From: Spirochaetaceae bacterium
GTDB lineage: Bacteria; Spirochaetota; Spirochaetia; DSM-27196; PXBQ01
Reading direction: 5' to 3'
DNA: 6,532 nucleotides
NCBI GenBank assembly: GCA_003566875.1
Contig: PXBQ01000099.1
Location: 1-6,532 of the forward strand
The notes beneath the pieces were generated by a model, which saw only the letters and a program-made list of their open reading frames with translations, did not search any database and was not told the origin of the DNA. This document shows positions 6,116 to 6,532 of the stretch, piece by piece. Position 1 is the first letter of the stretch, and each line of letters opens with the position of its first letter. The translations under genes and the position numbers were made by a program.

Positions 6116-6483
6116 ACAACGCACAAGCGACTGAGATGGTCTGCATCGCGTGCCCGATCGGGTGCCGATTGACCGTAACCGAGACCGCGCCGGGTGAGGT
6201 CGAGATCACCGGAAACAAGTGCGCGCGCGGCGAACAGTACGGCCGCGAGGAGTATCTTGCGCCGAAACGAATCGTCACCGCCACCGCACCGGTCGGGTCG
6301 CGCACGATTGCACGGATTCCCGTGAGAACCGACGCATCGATCCCCGCTGAGTTGATCGACGAGCTTCTTCGCGCCGTTTACACGCTGTCGCTTCGCGCGC
6401 CCGTAAAGCGTGGTGACGTTCTGATCGAAAACTTCCGTGAGTCCGGCGTCAACGTCGTCGCGACGCGGACCGTCGAGCGGTAG
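6112..6483 (+). CDS. DUF1667-type small cysteine-motif protein, probable Fe-S subunit
   Basis: This is a 123-residue soluble protein. Its N-terminal half has four cysteines in the order C-x2-C-x3-C-x18-C (Cys11, Cys14, Cys18, Cys37), with CIACPIGC followed by GNKCARGEQYG. I recognise this as the DUF1667 family that accompanies glycerol-3-phosphate dehydrogenase genes in several anaerobes. The spacing resembles the N-terminal [4Fe-4S] domain of molybdopterin oxidoreductases, so one cubane cluster is the likely cofactor (inference; zinc is possible). The second half, with TATAPV and a conserved-looking ELLRAVYTLSLRAPVKRGDVL segment, has no known activity. ATG overlaps the previous stop as ATGA, so translation is probably coupled and stoichiometry matched. 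It takes the place of GlpC in the classical GlpABC order, but has no membrane segment and is far smaller than GlpC. Confidence 0.8.
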   Translation: MNNAQATEMVCIACPIGCRLTVTETAPGEVEITGNKCARGEQYGREEYLAPKRIVTATAPVGSRTIARIPVRTDASIPAELIDELLRAVYTLSLRAPVKRGDVLIENFRESGVNVVATRTVER

Positions 6484-6493
6484 GCCTTTATAC

Positions 6494-6499
6494 AGGGGG
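6494..6499 (+). promoter_or_regulatory. Ribosome binding site of glpK
   Basis: AGGGGG lies 6 nt before ATG 6506 in the 22-bp gap after the DUF1667-type gene. The gap holds no terminator or promoter, so glpK is read from the same transcript. Confidence 0.6.
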
Positions 6500-6505
6500 A
6501 ACCTT

Positions 6506-6532
6506 ATGAGCGAGAAATTCATCTTGAGTCTC
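6506..6532 (+). CDS. glpK: Glycerol kinase, first nine codons (partial)
   Basis: The visible protein is MSEKFILSL, running off the right edge. Glycerol kinases typically begin with a short Met-x-x-Lys-Tyr/Phe-Ile-Leu-Ser/Ala stretch leading into the DQGTTSSR phosphate-binding motif, which would start at the next residue. Glycerol kinase phosphorylates glycerol to sn-glycerol-3-phosphate, the substrate of the first gene of this operon, so the context supports the call. Nine residues alone are weak evidence; a sequence continuing without DQGTTSSR would overturn it. Confidence 0.75.

Overview
The window is GC-rich (high fifties per cent by eye) with tightly packed bacterial genes. It most resembles a spirochaete. 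The best clue is the HtrA/DegP protease, whose mature N-terminus carries an FDFFFG stretch and whose protease core reads very much like treponemal and other spirochaetal HtrA proteins. The glycerol operon type found here also occurs in spirochaetes, Thermotogae and Firmicutes. The taxonomic call is inference from remembered family resemblance, not from a search.

Layout. (1) Positions 1-144 hold the last codons of a gene that looks like a sensor histidine kinase. (2) A two-PDZ HtrA/DegP periplasmic protease follows (204-1631) with its own promoter-like sequence, and it ends at a convincing intrinsic terminator (1651-1703). (3) dusA, a tRNA-dihydrouridine synthase (1764-2792), has a good promoter so close to its ATG that the mRNA is predicted to be leaderless or nearly so. 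(4) A small two-helix membrane protein of unknown function lies on the minus strand (2789-3334). Its stop codon shares the tetranucleotide CTAG with the dusA stop. (5) From 3350 to the right edge there is a glycerol-3-phosphate operon: a glpA-like FAD dehydrogenase with a C-terminal [2Fe-2S] BFD domain, a two-dinucleotide-fold FAD/NAD oxidoreductase, a small four-cysteine DUF1667-type protein, and the first nine codons of glycerol kinase glpK.

How the genes work together. GlpK would make sn-glycerol-3-phosphate from glycerol, and the GlpA-like protein would oxidise it to dihydroxyacetone phosphate. In the classical anaerobic GlpABC enzyme, electrons leave through GlpB and the Fe-S/membrane subunit GlpC. 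Here those places are taken by an NAD(P)-type oxidoreductase and a DUF1667 protein whose cysteine pattern resembles an N-terminal [4Fe-4S] ferredoxin-like motif. The electron acceptor of this variant complex is the main open question in the window. A perfect TGTCAA-N5-TTGACA dyad lies on the -35 element of the operon promoter and is a candidate operator. The HtrA promoter is bracketed by a perfect 10-bp inverted repeat, which may be a binding site for a regulator, possibly the partner of the upstream kinase.

No rRNA, tRNA, CRISPR array, insertion sequence or phage gene was seen. No stretch longer than 300 bases lacks a gene.
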